64,000 nucleotides of DNA from Streptomyces sp. A3M-1-3. GTDB taxonomy: Bacteria; Actinomycetota; Actinomycetes; Streptomycetales; Streptomycetaceae. Within the stretch, counting starts at the first letter, position 1. Each line of letters opens with the position of its first letter. A model generated the notes under the pieces. It was not told the origin of the DNA and did not search any database. It saw nothing but the letters and a program-made list of their open reading frames with translations. Both the position numbers and the translations under genes were made by a program. Where the stretch lies: assembly GCF_024213665.1 (NCBI RefSeq), contig NZ_JANAVP010000010.1, positions 124,001 to 188,000 on the forward strand. The letters are read 5' to 3'. Positions 52,070-60,771 of this stretch are shown here, in pieces.

Positions 52070-52332
52070 GCGGGTTCGTCGTAGTCGGCCGCGCAGGTGG
52101 AGAGTTCGGTGGCCGGGCAGCAGCATTCCGAGGGACACCGGGCGGCAGATCCCGAGCAGACAAGCCTCTACCGCGAACTGCACCCCATCAGCGAGGAGTA
52201 CGCCGGCGCGCGGTTCCCGCTGCGCGCCGTCGCCAGGGGCGCAATGCCGCGCCAGCTGCTGTCCACCCGGCGGCACGCCGATCACGCGCTCGACGACACG
52301 ATCGAGCAGCGGAGCTGTTCAGCAAGGCGTGG
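52070..52332. other. 263-base stretch of unknown origin beside the CRISPR repeat
   Basis: The first 30-35 bases could be a former spacer. The plus strand from about 52160 reads SLYRELHPISEEYAGARFPL and RAVARGAMPRQLLSTRRHAD, with host-like codon bias, but I cannot assign it. Probably a piece of a deleted gene. Confidence 0.35.
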
Positions 52333-53016
52333 TCAGCTGCTGAAGAACTCGCTGACCTCCTGCGCGAACTGACGCGGCTCCACCTCGTGGACCCGGTGGC
52401 CGGCCGGGATCGTGATCAGGCGGCAGTCGGGGATCAGGTCGGCCATGTCCTGGATCCGGCCCTGGGACATGGAGCTGTCGGGGCCGCCGGACACGATCAG
52501 GGTCGGCACGGTGATCTCGCCCAGCCGCTCCCGCCACTGCGGATCGGGGCTGGAGAGCTGGCTCTGGATGGCCGTCGCGACCGGCCAGTCGTAGTCCAGG
52601 GGCTCGTCGGGCGCCACCAGGACCACCGGTTCCCGCGGGAACGGCGGCGGCGTCTCCTCCAGTACGAGCCGCTCCACCCGGTCCGGGTGCTCCTGGGCCA
52701 GCAGATAGCCGACCACGCCGCCCATGGCGTGCCCGACGACGCCAACCCGGTCGAGTTCGCACTCGTCGAGGAATCCGACCACGTCGTCCCGCATCAGCTC
52801 GAACGAGTACTCGTCCGGCCAGTCACTCTCGCCGTGCCCGCGCAGGTCGAGCGCGTACACCCGCCACTCCTCGCCGAGCACACGCCCGGCCTGCTCCCAG
52901 TCCGCCGAGGACCCGCCGAGCGCATGCAGCAGCACGACAGGGGCGCCGTCCGGGTCGCCCCAGGTCCGGTAGGCCAGCCGCACATCGCCCACGTCGACTA
53001 CAGAGTGATCGTCCAT
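52333..53016 (-). CDS. α/β-hydrolase fold protein lacking the nucleophile serine
   Basis: 227 residues with the complete fold: VVLLHALGGSSADWEQAGRV, ALDLRGHGESDWPDEYS, the nucleophile elbow VGVVGHAMGGVVGYLLAQEH, PTLIVSGGPDSSM and the C-terminal histidine region IPAGHRVHEVEP. The usual G-H-S-M-G is G-H-Ala97-M-G, so the catalytic Ser is absent. Family members hydrolyse esters or act as haloperoxidases; this one is either a non-catalytic binder or recently inactivated. Confidence 0.88.
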   Translation of the reverse strand: MDDHSVVDVGDVRLAYRTWGDPDGAPVVLLHALGGSSADWEQAGRVLGEEWRVYALDLRGHGESDWPDEYSFELMRDDVVGFLDECELDRVGVVGHAMGGVVGYLLAQEHPDRVERLVLEETPPPFPREPVVLVAPDEPLDYDWPVATAIQSQLSSPDPQWRERLGEITVPTLIVSGGPDSSMSQGRIQDMADLIPDCRLITIPAGHRVHEVEPRQFAQEVSEFFSS

Positions 53017-53122
53017 GCACCCGACGCTACAGCCCGACGCGTCTGATCACGGACAATGGGCCCGTGGGTGAGATCACCTCCGGCCGTTTCCATGGCGCTC
53101 GACGACCAGCTGCGCTTCGCGC

Positions 53123-53560
53123 CTCGACCCGAACTTCACCCGGGACTGGAAGAAGGCCGCCCAGGACCCGGCGTTCAAGACGGCGCAGAACGACGAGCGC
53201 GACCGGGTCTACTTCAACCCCGCGGTGAAGCAGGGCAAGAAGGACGGCATCGGCACCCTCGGCCAGTTCGCGTACTACGACGCGATCGTCATGCACGGTG
53301 ACGGCAGCGACAGCACCAGCTTCAGCAACATCCGCAAGCGGGCCCTGTCCAAGGCGAAGCCGCCGGCCCAGGGTGGCGACGAGGTGACGTACCTGCACGC
53401 CTTCCTCGACGCGCGCGTCTGGGCGATGAAGCAGGAGGCGGCGCACGAGGACACCAGCCGGGTGGACACCGCCCAGCGGGTCTTCCTCAACAAGCGCAAC
53501 CTCAGCCTGAACCCGCCGCTCGACTGGAAGGTGTACGGCGACAGCTTCCACATCGACTGA
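53123..53560 (+). pseudogene. GH46 chitosanase, 5'-truncated
   Basis: The frame from about 53123 reads LDPNFTRDWKKAAQDPAFKT, RDRVYFNPAVKQGKKDGIGT, LGQFAYYDAIVMHGDGSDST and VTYLHAFLDARVWAMKQEAA, to the terminal WKVYGDSFHID. This is the C-terminal half of a GH46 chitosanase. Signal peptide and the N-terminal catalytic Glu/Asp region are missing, and no start codon or signal sequence precedes it. A deletion junction lies near 53120. Confidence 0.85.
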
Positions 53561-53581
53561 GCAGGGCCACCGCAGTACGTG

Positions 53582-53615
53582 GCGGAGCCGCCCGGGTCTC
53601 CCTGGGCGGCTCCGC
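53582..53615. terminator. Bidirectional terminator
   Basis: Perfect 12-bp stem GCGGAGCCGCCC / GGGCGGCTCCGC with 10-base loop, between the chitosanase relic and the permease gene end. Confidence 0.8.
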
Positions 53616-53651
53616 TCCCTTGCTACGTAACTACGTCTTCCGCTTCGCGGC

Positions 53652-55052
53652 TCAGTGCACCGCGACCGGTTCCGCGCCCGTGGTGACCAGGGGCTCTTCC
53701 GCGTTCTCCTTCTTTCCCAGGTGGTTGAAGGCCAGGTTGAGGATGATGGCCACCACGCACCCGGTGCTGATGCCCGAGTCGAGCACCACCAGCAGGTCCT
53801 TCGGGAACGCGTGGTAGAACTCCGGCGCGGCGATCGGGATCAGGCCGATGCCCACGGACGCGGCGACGATCAGCGCGTTCTCGCCCTTCTCCAGGGCGGC
53901 GCCCGCCAGGGTCTGGATACCGCTCGCGGCCACCGAGCCGAAGAGCACGATGCCCGCGCCGCCGAGGACCGGCAGCGGTACGAGTGCGATCACCGAGGCC
54001 AGCATCGGGCACAGGCCGAGCAGGATCAGGATGCCGCCGCCGGCCGCGACGACGAACCGGCTGCGCACCTTGGTCATCGCGACCAGCCCGATGTTCTGCG
54101 CGAAGGCGCTGCACATGAAGCCGTTGAAGAGCGGGCTGATGGCGCTGCCCAGGGTGTCGGCCCGCAGGCCGCCCTCGATGGTCTTCTGGTCCGCCGGCCG
54201 GCCGACGATCTTCCCGAGCGCCAGCATGTCGGCGGTGGACTCGGTCATGCAGACCAGCATCACGATGCACATCGAGATGATCGCGGCGACCTCGAACTGC
54301 GGCGCCCCGAAGTGGAAGGGGGTCGGGAAGCCCACCAGGTCGGCGTTCTTGATGGCGTCAAAGTTGGTGATGCCCACCGGGATGGCGATGAGGGTGCCCG
54401 CGACGAGCCCGAGCAGGATCGCGATCTGCTGGAGGAAGCCGCGCAGCAGCTTCCGCAGGGCGAGCACGATCACGAAGGTGAGGGCCGCCATCCCGATGTT
54501 GGTCATCGAACCGTAGTCGGTGGCCTGGGAGTTGCCGCCCTGGGACCAGTTGAAGGCGACCGGCAGCAGGGAGACACCGATCAGGGTGATCACGGTGCCG
54601 GTGACGACGGGCGGGAAGAAGCGGACCAGTTTGCCGAAGTACGGGGCCGCGAGGAAGCCCAGCACGCCGGCGACGATGATCGCGCCGAAGATGATCGGTA
54701 TCGCGTTGTCGCCCTCGCCCTTGCCGATGGCGATCATCGGGGTGACGCCGGCGAACGAGACGCCGTTGACGAAGGGGAGCTTGGCGCCGATCTTCCAGAA
54801 GCCGAGGGTCTGGAGGAGCGTGGCGATACCGGCCGTGAAGAGGCTTGCCCCCATCAGGAAGGCCGTTTCCGTGGCGGAGAGGCCCACGGCGGGGCCGACG
54901 ATCATGGGCGGGGCGACCACGCCCGCGTACATGGCGGCTACGTGCTGCAGCCCGCTGGTGAACATTTTGAGAGGGGGGAGGGTCTCGTCAACCGGGTGCT
55001 TCCCGGTGTCGGTTCCCTTGTCTGCAGTACGAAACCTGGGCATTGCGGCCAC
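53652..55052 (-). CDS. Nucleobase:cation symporter-2 (urate/xanthine permease)
   Basis: 466 residues with about 14 hydrophobic segments. Family signatures are QHVAAMYAGVVAPPMIVGPA near the N-terminus, FFPPVVTGTVITLIGVSLLP, and the NAT/NCS2 substrate motif region CMTESTADMLALGKIVGR followed by GGLRADTLGSAISPLFNGFM. It imports urate or xanthine with protons. It is the last gene of the urate cluster, after the guanine deaminase-type gene. An alternative ATG lies three codons in. Confidence 0.93.
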   Translation of the reverse strand: MAAMPRFRTADKGTDTGKHPVDETLPPLKMFTSGLQHVAAMYAGVVAPPMIVGPAVGLSATETAFLMGASLFTAGIATLLQTLGFWKIGAKLPFVNGVSFAGVTPMIAIGKGEGDNAIPIIFGAIIVAGVLGFLAAPYFGKLVRFFPPVVTGTVITLIGVSLLPVAFNWSQGGNSQATDYGSMTNIGMAALTFVIVLALRKLLRGFLQQIAILLGLVAGTLIAIPVGITNFDAIKNADLVGFPTPFHFGAPQFEVAAIISMCIVMLVCMTESTADMLALGKIVGRPADQKTIEGGLRADTLGSAISPLFNGFMCSAFAQNIGLVAMTKVRSRFVVAAGGGILILLGLCPMLASVIALVPLPVLGGAGIVLFGSVAASGIQTLAGAALEKGENALIVAASVGIGLIPIAAPEFYHAFPKDLLVVLDSGISTGCVVAIILNLAFNHLGKKENAEEPLVTTGAEPVAVH

Positions 55053-55243
55053 GGCGGTTCCTCCGGTCGGTTACACGTCGGCAGTGACGTGGGTGTCAGG
55101 GAGGTGAAGCAGGTGTTCGGTGATGCCGGTTGTGCAGGTGGTGCGTGCCCAGATGAAACGAGTCACCGTCCCGGGGGGCGCGGACATTCGTGCCCGAACC
55201 CCCCGGATACGGCTGCCATGAACCCCGCTCGGGTCCAAGGCCG

Positions 55244-55271
55244 CCGGCCGGGGGCCGTCCCCCCCGGCCGG
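55244..55271 (-). terminator. Hairpin after the deaminase gene
   Basis: 11-bp stem CCGGCCGGGGG / CCCCCGGCCGG with 6-base loop, 26 bases past the deaminase stop. Confidence 0.6.
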
Positions 55272-55296
55272 ACTACTGTGTCGCGGCCGGAGGGGA

Positions 55297-56673
55297 TCAG
55301 CCCTCGGCGGCGATACGGGCGAGGCGCTGGGCCTCGTCCCGGGCGGAGCGCGCGATGGCGTCCTCGTCGACGGTGAGCAAGCGGTTGTTCTCCACGATCT
55401 GCTTACCGTTGACCAGCGAGAGAGTGACCGGGGCCGCCGCGCCGAAGACGATGGCGGTCACCGGGTCGGCGATGCTGGAGTGGCCGAGGCCGTCGATCTT
55501 CCACATCACCAGGTCGGCGAGCTTGCCGACCTCGAGCGAACCGATCTGGTCGGCCCGCCCGAGCACCTGGGCGCCACCGTACGTACCGAGGCGCAGCGCC
55601 TGGCGGGCGTTGAGCGCCGCCTCGCGGTGCGCGCCGAGGCGGTTGATCAGCAGCGCGTTGCGCAGTTCGGTGTGCAGTTCACCGGACTCGTTGGAGGCGG
55701 TGCCGTCGACACCGAGGCCGACCGGGACGCCGACCTTCAGCATGTCCGGGACCCGGGCGATGCCGGCGGCCAGGCGGGCGTTGGAGGACGGGCAGTGGGC
55801 GACACCGGTCTTCGTACGGGCGAAGGCGGCGATGTCGGAGTCGTTCATGTGGACGCAGTGCGCCATCCACACGTCCTCGCCGAGCCAGCCGGTCGACTCG
55901 AAGTAGTCGGTGGGGCCCATGCCGAACAGCTCGTGGCACCACTTCTCCTCCTCCACGGTCTCCGAGCCGTGGGTGTGCAGGCGTACGCCGAGGCGACGGG
56001 CCAGCTCGGCACCCTGCTTCAGCAGCTCGGTGGAGATGGAGAAGGGGGAGCAGGGGGCGACGGCGACCTGCGTCATCGCGTCGAAGGAGGCGTCGTGGTG
56101 CTTCCTGACAGTCTCCTCGGTGGCGGCGAGCGCGCCTTCGAGGGTCTCGACGGCGAAGTCCGGCGGCAGGCCGCCGTCCTTGACGCTGCGGTCCATGGAG
56201 CCGCGGGCGAGGGTGAAGCGCACGCCCATCTCGGTGGCGGCGCCGATGATGGCGCCGGACAGGTCGCCGGAGCCCTTCGGGTAGACGTAGTGGTGGTCCA
56301 TCGCGGTGGTGACACCACCGCGGGCCATCATGGCGAGGGAACCCTGGGCCGCCGCGCGGGCCATCGGCTCGTCGATGCGCGCCCACGTGGGGTAGAGCGC
56401 CACGAGCCAGTTGAAGAGGTTGTGGTCGGTGGCCAGACCGCGCGTGATCCACTGGTAGAAGTGGTGATGCGTGTTGATCAGGCCGGGCGTGACCAGGTGA
56501 CCGGTGCCGTCGATGCGGCGGACCACGTTCTCCAGGTTCGCGGGGGCTTTGCCCGCGCCGACCGACTCGATCCGGTTGTCCGCGACGACGATGTAGCCGG
56601 AGGCGTACTCGGTGTCGTTCGCGTCCACGGTCGCGATGGCACAGTTCTCGATGACGATGCGCGAAGCCGCCAT
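55297..56673 (-). CDS. 8-Oxoguanine/guanine deaminase-type amidohydrolase
   Basis: 458 residues from ATG 56673 (GAGGGA upstream). Metal ligands are in GLINTHHHFYQWITRGLATD, RLHTHGSETVEEEKW, MAHCVHM and GVDGTASNESG; the N- and C-terminal β-sandwich pieces are present. NTHHHFYQ with HYVYPKG and WCHELFGMGPTDYF is typical of 8-oxoguanine deaminases. Product would be urate (from 8-oxoguanine) or xanthine (from guanine), feeding uricase encoded just upstream. Confidence 0.88.
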   Translation of the reverse strand: MAASRIVIENCAIATVDANDTEYASGYIVVADNRIESVGAGKAPANLENVVRRIDGTGHLVTPGLINTHHHFYQWITRGLATDHNLFNWLVALYPTWARIDEPMARAAAQGSLAMMARGGVTTAMDHHYVYPKGSGDLSGAIIGAATEMGVRFTLARGSMDRSVKDGGLPPDFAVETLEGALAATEETVRKHHDASFDAMTQVAVAPCSPFSISTELLKQGAELARRLGVRLHTHGSETVEEEKWCHELFGMGPTDYFESTGWLGEDVWMAHCVHMNDSDIAAFARTKTGVAHCPSSNARLAAGIARVPDMLKVGVPVGLGVDGTASNESGELHTELRNALLINRLGAHREAALNARQALRLGTYGGAQVLGRADQIGSLEVGKLADLVMWKIDGLGHSSIADPVTAIVFGAAAPVTLSLVNGKQIVENNRLLTVDEDAIARSARDEAQRLARIAAEG

Positions 56674-56826
56674 GGCGGTCCCTCGTTTCTTCCCTCGGGC
56701 TGCTTGCCCGGTTCGTACGGACCCGGGGGCCGAGCGGGGTGACGACCGAGTCCGTGCTGCACGTACCACCGCATCATGGCGGCCGTACGGGCAGGTAGTG
56801 CGCAGATGCCCCCGCTCACCTCCGGG

Positions 56827-56857
56827 CCTCCGGGACGGGATGGAACCGTCCCGGAGG
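56827..56857 (-). terminator. Terminator after uricase gene
   Basis: Perfect 12-bp stem CCTCCGGGACGG / CCGTCCCGGAGG with 7-base loop, 57 bases beyond the uox stop. Confidence 0.75.
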
Positions 56858-56913
56858 TCGACGCCGGCGCGCGCGTCAGAGGTTTCGAGGCGTGTCGCCC
56901 GGGGCGGACGACG

Positions 56914-57837
56914 TCAGAGGTTGGTCATGTCGACCGGGATCTGCGGCTCGACGCCGTCCCGCAGGACGGTGGCCTCGATGAGGCCGTAGGGGCGGTCGGC
57001 CGCGAAGTAGACCTCGTTGTCGTTCTTGAGTCCGAACGGCTCGAGGTCGACCAGGAAGTGGTGCTTGTTGGGGAGCGAGAAGCGGATCTCGTCGATCTCG
57101 CTGCGGCTGTTGATGATCCGCGAACCCATTTGGTACAGCGTCTGCTGGAGGGAGAGCGAGTACGTCTCGGCGAAGGCCTGGAGCATGTGCTTGCGCGCCT
57201 GCTCGTAGGACTTCTCCCAGTTCGGCATCCGCTCCTCGTCGCTGGACCAGTTGTAGCGCCACTTGGCGGACACCTGGGTCGCGAGGATGCGGTCGTACGC
57301 CTCCGTCAGGGTCGTGTACTTGTCCTTCACGTAGCCCCAGAACTCCGAGTTGGTGGAGTTCATGACCACGAGGTCCTTGAGGCCGGAGATGACCTCCCAC
57401 TTCTCACCGTCGAAGGTGATCTGCGAGACGCGGGTCTCCTGGCCCTTGCGGACGAAGGAGTGCTTGACCTCGTCGGCTCCGATGAACTTGGAGTTGTTGT
57501 CCGAGGTCTCGATGCGCTCCCAGGCGTACTCCTCGATGCGGATGCGCGCCTTCTGGATCGGCTCCTGGCTGTTCACGAAGTGACGGGCCAGGTGGATGCC
57601 GAACTGCTCGGCCGACTCGATGCCGTACTCCTTGGCGAACGCGTACACCGTGTTCTTGGTGGTGTCGGTCGGCAGCACGTTGGCGTTGGAGCCGGAGTAG
57701 TGGACGTCGTCCATGTCGCCGGAGAGGGCGACGGAGACGTTCAGGTCCTTGATGTGGTGGGTGTCGCCGTCCCGCGTGATCTTGACGACGCGGTTCTCTG
57801 CTTTGCCGTACTGGTTCTGGCCGAGAATCGTGGGCAT
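56914..57837 (-). CDS. uox: Uricase (urate oxidase)
   Basis: 307 residues from ATG 57837, composed of two tunnelling-fold repeats. Active-site Lys/Thr lie in NVLPTDTTKNTVYAFAKEYG, the substrate-binding Phe/Arg in SFVRKGQETRVSQI region and the catalytic His in LPNKHHFLVDLEPFG. It oxidises urate to 5-hydroxyisourate with O2, releasing H2O2. It follows uraH by five bases, so uraD-uraH-uox form one operon covering urate to S-allantoin. Confidence 0.97.
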   Translation of the reverse strand: MPTILGQNQYGKAENRVVKITRDGDTHHIKDLNVSVALSGDMDDVHYSGSNANVLPTDTTKNTVYAFAKEYGIESAEQFGIHLARHFVNSQEPIQKARIRIEEYAWERIETSDNNSKFIGADEVKHSFVRKGQETRVSQITFDGEKWEVISGLKDLVVMNSTNSEFWGYVKDKYTTLTEAYDRILATQVSAKWRYNWSSDEERMPNWEKSYEQARKHMLQAFAETYSLSLQQTLYQMGSRIINSRSEIDEIRFSLPNKHHFLVDLEPFGLKNDNEVYFAADRPYGLIEATVLRDGVEPQIPVDMTNL

Positions 57838-57842
57838 GTCTG

Positions 57843-58247
57843 CTAGCTCCCTCGGTAAACGGAGTAGCCGAACGGGTTGAGCAGCAGCGGTACGTGGTAG
57901 TGCTCGCCCGGGGTGACGGCGAAAGTGATCGTCACCTCGGGGAAAAACGCACCGCTGTCCCTTACGCGGGGGGCGTCCTGCTGCGCCTCGGCTTGCTTCA
58001 CTGTCTTGATTGAACCCGTGAAATACGCCTCGGTCTCGAAGTCGAGACGTACGTGGGTGGTGCCTTCCGGCAGGGCCGGCAGGTCCTTGCAGCGCCCGTC
58101 CGCGTCGGTCGCGGAGCCGCCGAGTGCCACCCACTCCACGCCCGACCCGCTACGGGCCGACAGGGAGATGGCGACGCCCTCGGCGGGGCGGCCGATGCTG
58201 GTGTCCAGGATGTGCGTGGACACCGAAGCCGTGGTGTCGGTACTCAT
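57843..58247 (-). CDS. uraH: 5-Hydroxyisourate hydrolase (transthyretin-like)
   Basis: 134 residues. The N-terminal STHILDTSIGRPAEGV with the catalytic His, RLDFETEAYF in the middle, and the signature C-terminus HYHVPLLLNPFGYSVYRGS are all present. It converts HIU to OHCU. Its ATG overlaps the uraD stop (ATGA). Confidence 0.97.
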   Translation of the reverse strand: MSTDTTASVSTHILDTSIGRPAEGVAISLSARSGSGVEWVALGGSATDADGRCKDLPALPEGTTHVRLDFETEAYFTGSIKTVKQAEAQQDAPRVRDSGAFFPEVTITFAVTPGEHYHVPLLLNPFGYSVYRGS

Positions 58248-58756
58248 GCGGTCTCTTCCTCCATGAAGCGGGCCAGGCGGATGCGGTTGATCTTGCCGAG
58301 TTCGGTGCGGACGATTTCCCGCTCCTGCTCCGGCGAGTTGCCGATCCGGGCCTTCATCGCGTCGCGCATCTGCTCACCGGTCGCACCGGTGGCGCAGATC
58401 AGAAAGACATGGCCGAACCTCTCCTGGTACGCCAGGTTCAGTTCGAGCATCTCCGCCTTGAGCTCCTCGGAGGCGCCGGCGATCCCCCGCTGCTCGCGGG
58501 AGGAGGTCGGGTCGCCGGGCTTCGGCCTGCCGATCGGCGGGTGGCCCGCCATCGCTTCCTCCAGGTCCGCGGTGGTGAGCTCCGCCATGGCGGCGTCGCT
58601 CGCGGCGAACAGGGCGTCTGCGTCGGCATAGGGGCGCTGGGCGAGCAGTTTGCTCCCCCATGCCGAACTGGCACACACCTCGTGGAGCTCGGCCCGGGCC
58701 GCGCTTTCCTCAAGGGTGTTGAACCGGGCCGGACCCGGTGTCGGACTCGAAGTCAC
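58244..58756 (-). CDS. uraD: OHCU decarboxylase
   Basis: 170 residues from GTG 58756, chosen for GGAGG six bases upstream. Catalytic His in MAGHPPIG, and the conserved ELNLAYQERFGHVFLICATG with the ARIGNSPEQEREIVRTELGK region match the family. It gives S-allantoin from OHCU. First gene of the operon; an AllR-type inverted repeat is about 70 bases upstream. Confidence 0.96.
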   Translation of the reverse strand: MTSSPTPGPARFNTLEESAARAELHEVCASSAWGSKLLAQRPYADADALFAASDAAMAELTTADLEEAMAGHPPIGRPKPGDPTSSREQRGIAGASEELKAEMLELNLAYQERFGHVFLICATGATGEQMRDAMKARIGNSPEQEREIVRTELGKINRIRLARFMEEETA

Positions 58757-58825
58757 GGGAAGCCTCCGTGGCTCATTTCTTGCGTTGGACGGGCTTCGCA
58801 TAGCTAACGCCCTCGACAACACCGC

Positions 58826-58842
58826 GTCAACACTTTGTTGAA
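58826..58842. promoter_or_regulatory. Candidate AllR operator upstream of uraD-uraH-uox
   Basis: GTCAAC-ACTTT-GTTGAA: same arms and spacing as the allB site at 25692 (one mismatch in the outermost pair). Confidence 0.6.
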
Positions 58843-58858
58843 ATCTCGCGTACACAAA

Positions 58859-58888
58859 AGCCGCCGCCCGGGCATCCGGACGGCGGCT
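58859..58888 (-). terminator. Terminator of the HTH gene, ahead of the uraD promoter
   Basis: AGCCGCCG-C-CCGG / CCGG-A-CGGCGGCT stem with GCAT loop, 20 bases beyond the HTH gene stop; read leftwards it is followed by TTTTGTG. Confidence 0.7.
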
Positions 58889-58907
58889 CGGTACGTAACG
58901 TAACCGC

Positions 58908-59285
58908 CTAGTCGCTCTTGGCAGCATTCTCCCGGTTCAGGTAGTTGTAAACGGTGAAGCGGCTGACCCCGAGCGCGCCTGCCACGGTCTCCACGCCGTG
59001 GCGTACGGAGAAGGCGCCGCGCGCCTCCAGTGTCCGTACCACCGACTGCTTGGTCTTGCGGTCCAGCTCCGCGAGCGGCCTGCCGTGCTGCCGCTCCAGC
59101 GCCGCCAGGATGTGGTCGAGGGAGTCCGCGAGCTGTGGAAGGCGTACGGCGAGGACGTCCTCGCCCTCCCAGCTGAGTATGACGTCGTCCTCGGATGCCT
59201 CACCGGGCGTGAGCAGCACCGCGCCCATGGCGTCGACGAGCGGCTTGACCGCCCGTACGAGGGCGTGGTCGGCGGGCTCGGTCAT
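58908..59285 (-). CDS. Helix-turn-helix regulator (DauR/YheO-like C-terminal HTH)
   Basis: 125 residues. The C-terminal VRTLEARGAFSVRHGVETVA and GALGVSRFTVYNYLNRE form an HTH_22-type domain; the N-terminal half (VDAMGAVLLTPGEASEDDVI, LSWEGEDVLAVRLPQLADSL) is α/β. It overlaps the upstream MTH1187-type gene by four bases. It neighbours the urate operon and may regulate it together with AllR, but a terminator separates them. Confidence 0.75.
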   Translation of the reverse strand: MTEPADHALVRAVKPLVDAMGAVLLTPGEASEDDVILSWEGEDVLAVRLPQLADSLDHILAALERQHGRPLAELDRKTKQSVVRTLEARGAFSVRHGVETVAGALGVSRFTVYNYLNRENAAKSD

Positions 59286-59533
59286 GCCTGCTCCTCCAGC
59301 ACATTGACCTGGAGGGAGACCCGGGTGGCCCCCGCCTCCAGGGCCTTGCGCAGCAGCGCGTCGACGGCGGTCAGCACCTCGTCCGCGCCGCCCTCGGCGG
59401 TATTGCCGAACGGGCCGACGTCCACCGTGTCCAGATCCGCGCCCTGAACGACGTCACGGGCGGCCAGCGCGTGCGGCGGCGGCTCGTCCAGGTCGAACGG
59501 CTCGGTCGTGAACTCCACTCTCAGTCGCACCAT
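59282..59533 (-). CDS. MTH1187/YkoF-like thiamine-binding family protein
   Basis: 83 residues: VRLRVEFTTEPFDLDEPPPH, DTVDVGPFGNTAEGGADEVL and the terminal ATRVSLQVNVLEE. The ferredoxin-like fold with GxxGT-type centre is that of small MTH1187-like proteins, which may bind thiamine or other small ligands. Role unknown; co-translated with the HTH gene. Confidence 0.7.
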   Translation of the reverse strand: MVRLRVEFTTEPFDLDEPPPHALAARDVVQGADLDTVDVGPFGNTAEGGADEVLTAVDALLRKALEAGATRVSLQVNVLEEQA

Positions 59534-59631
59534 GCCCCCACGTTAGCCGTGCCCGCTTGCGGCGACGGACCCGCGCCCCTGCCGCGTAGAGCAGGTGACG
59601 GGAAGCCGCGCACAAGGGAGGGGCCTGCATC

Positions 59632-60717
59632 ATGCCAGGACGCAAGCGGACAGTGGTACGGGGAACGGCGATCGCGGCGGCGGCCATGGCGGCGCTGACC
59701 GCCTCGCAGGGGCCGGGGCGGGTGGCGCCGGCCGCCGCCGCCGAGGAGGCGGCCCCGCCCGGGCCGAGCATCTCCGGAGACACGCCGTTCCGGACCGAGC
59801 TGCCACCGCTGCGGACGCGGGACGGGGTGGGCCGGGTGGCGGGGCAGGCCGGTGGCTCCGCCGTGACCGCGCACGGAGGGCTGCCGGCCACGGTCCTGGC
59901 CGCGTACAGGCGGGCCGAGTCGGCGCTCGCGGGCAGCCACCCCGGCTGCGGGCTGCGCTGGCAGCTGCTGGCCGCGATCGGTCAGGTGGAATCAGGGCAG
60001 GCGCGTGGCGGCCGGGTGAGCGCGGACGGTACGACCCTTGCGCCGATCCTGGGACCGCGGCTGGACGGCCACGGGTTCGCCCTCATCGGCGACACGGACG
60101 GCGGGGCGTACGACGGGGACACCACGTACGACCGCGCGGTCGGCCCGATGCAGTTCATCCCGTCCACCTGGGCGGGCTGGGGCGCGGACGGCAACAGTGA
60201 CGGACGGGCCGATCCGGACAACATCTACGACGCGGCGCTCGCCGCCGGCCGCTACCTGTGCGCGGGCGGGAGGAACCTCGCCGACCCGGCCGGCCTGGAC
60301 CGGGCGATCCTCGGCTACAACCGCTCCGGGGCCTATCTGCGTACGGTCAGGGCCTGGTACGCGTACTACCTCGGCGGGCACTTCGTGGTGCCCGACCGGA
60401 GCGGCGGGTCCGCTGCCCGGCCGAAGCCGGAGTCCCCCGCCCCGAAGCCCAGGCCCTCCCGCCCGGCGCGGCCGCCGAAGCCCTCTCCCTCGGCCACTGA
60501 GGCGCCCGGGACGCCGACCCCCTCCTCCTCGCCCTCACGGACCGCGCCGGGCGGCGGCCAGAAGCCCCCGGAGCCCGAGCTTCCAATTCCCGGCACCGGC
60601 ACGGGACTGCCCGGCGACGGCGTGCTGCCCAGTGCACTTCCGCAGGCCGGCGGCGGTGGCAACGGTAAGGACTCGATGAGGGCCTCCCCCTCCACAACCC
60701 CGGCTACCCGGCGGTAA
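59632..60717 (+). CDS. Secreted lytic murein transglycosylase (MltB/SLT_2 type)
   Basis: 361 residues. A signal peptide (GTAIAAAAMAALTASQGPGR) is followed by an SLT_2 domain (about 90-255): LLAAIGQVESGQARGGRVSA with the catalytic Glu, GPMQFIPSTWAGWGADGNSD, NIYDAALAAGRYLCAGGRNL and AILGYNRSGAYLRTVRAWYA. The C-terminus is a Pro/Ser/Lys-rich wall-spanning tail. It cleaves peptidoglycan glycan strands outside the membrane. Confidence 0.92.
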   Translation: MPGRKRTVVRGTAIAAAAMAALTASQGPGRVAPAAAAEEAAPPGPSISGDTPFRTELPPLRTRDGVGRVAGQAGGSAVTAHGGLPATVLAAYRRAESALAGSHPGCGLRWQLLAAIGQVESGQARGGRVSADGTTLAPILGPRLDGHGFALIGDTDGGAYDGDTTYDRAVGPMQFIPSTWAGWGADGNSDGRADPDNIYDAALAAGRYLCAGGRNLADPAGLDRAILGYNRSGAYLRTVRAWYAYYLGGHFVVPDRSGGSAARPKPESPAPKPRPSRPARPPKPSPSATEAPGTPTPSSSPSRTAPGGGQKPPEPELPIPGTGTGLPGDGVLPSALPQAGGGGNGKDSMRASPSTTPATRR

Positions 60718-60725
60718 TGTCGCTT

Positions 60726-60752
60726 CCCGCCGGGCGGGACAGGCCCGGCGGG
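60726..60752 (+). terminator. Terminator after the transglycosylase gene
   Basis: 10-bp stem CCCGCCGGGC / GCCCGGCGGG, 7-base loop, eight bases after the stop. Confidence 0.7.
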
Positions 60753-60771
60753 TGAGCGCAAAGGGGCCCTC

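Noticed and set aside
52097..52372. 92-codon ORF beside the CRISPR repeat as a cas gene
   Set aside because: It resembles no Cas1, Cas2 or Cascade subunit I know, and it overlaps the hydrolase gene end and the CRISPR relic region.
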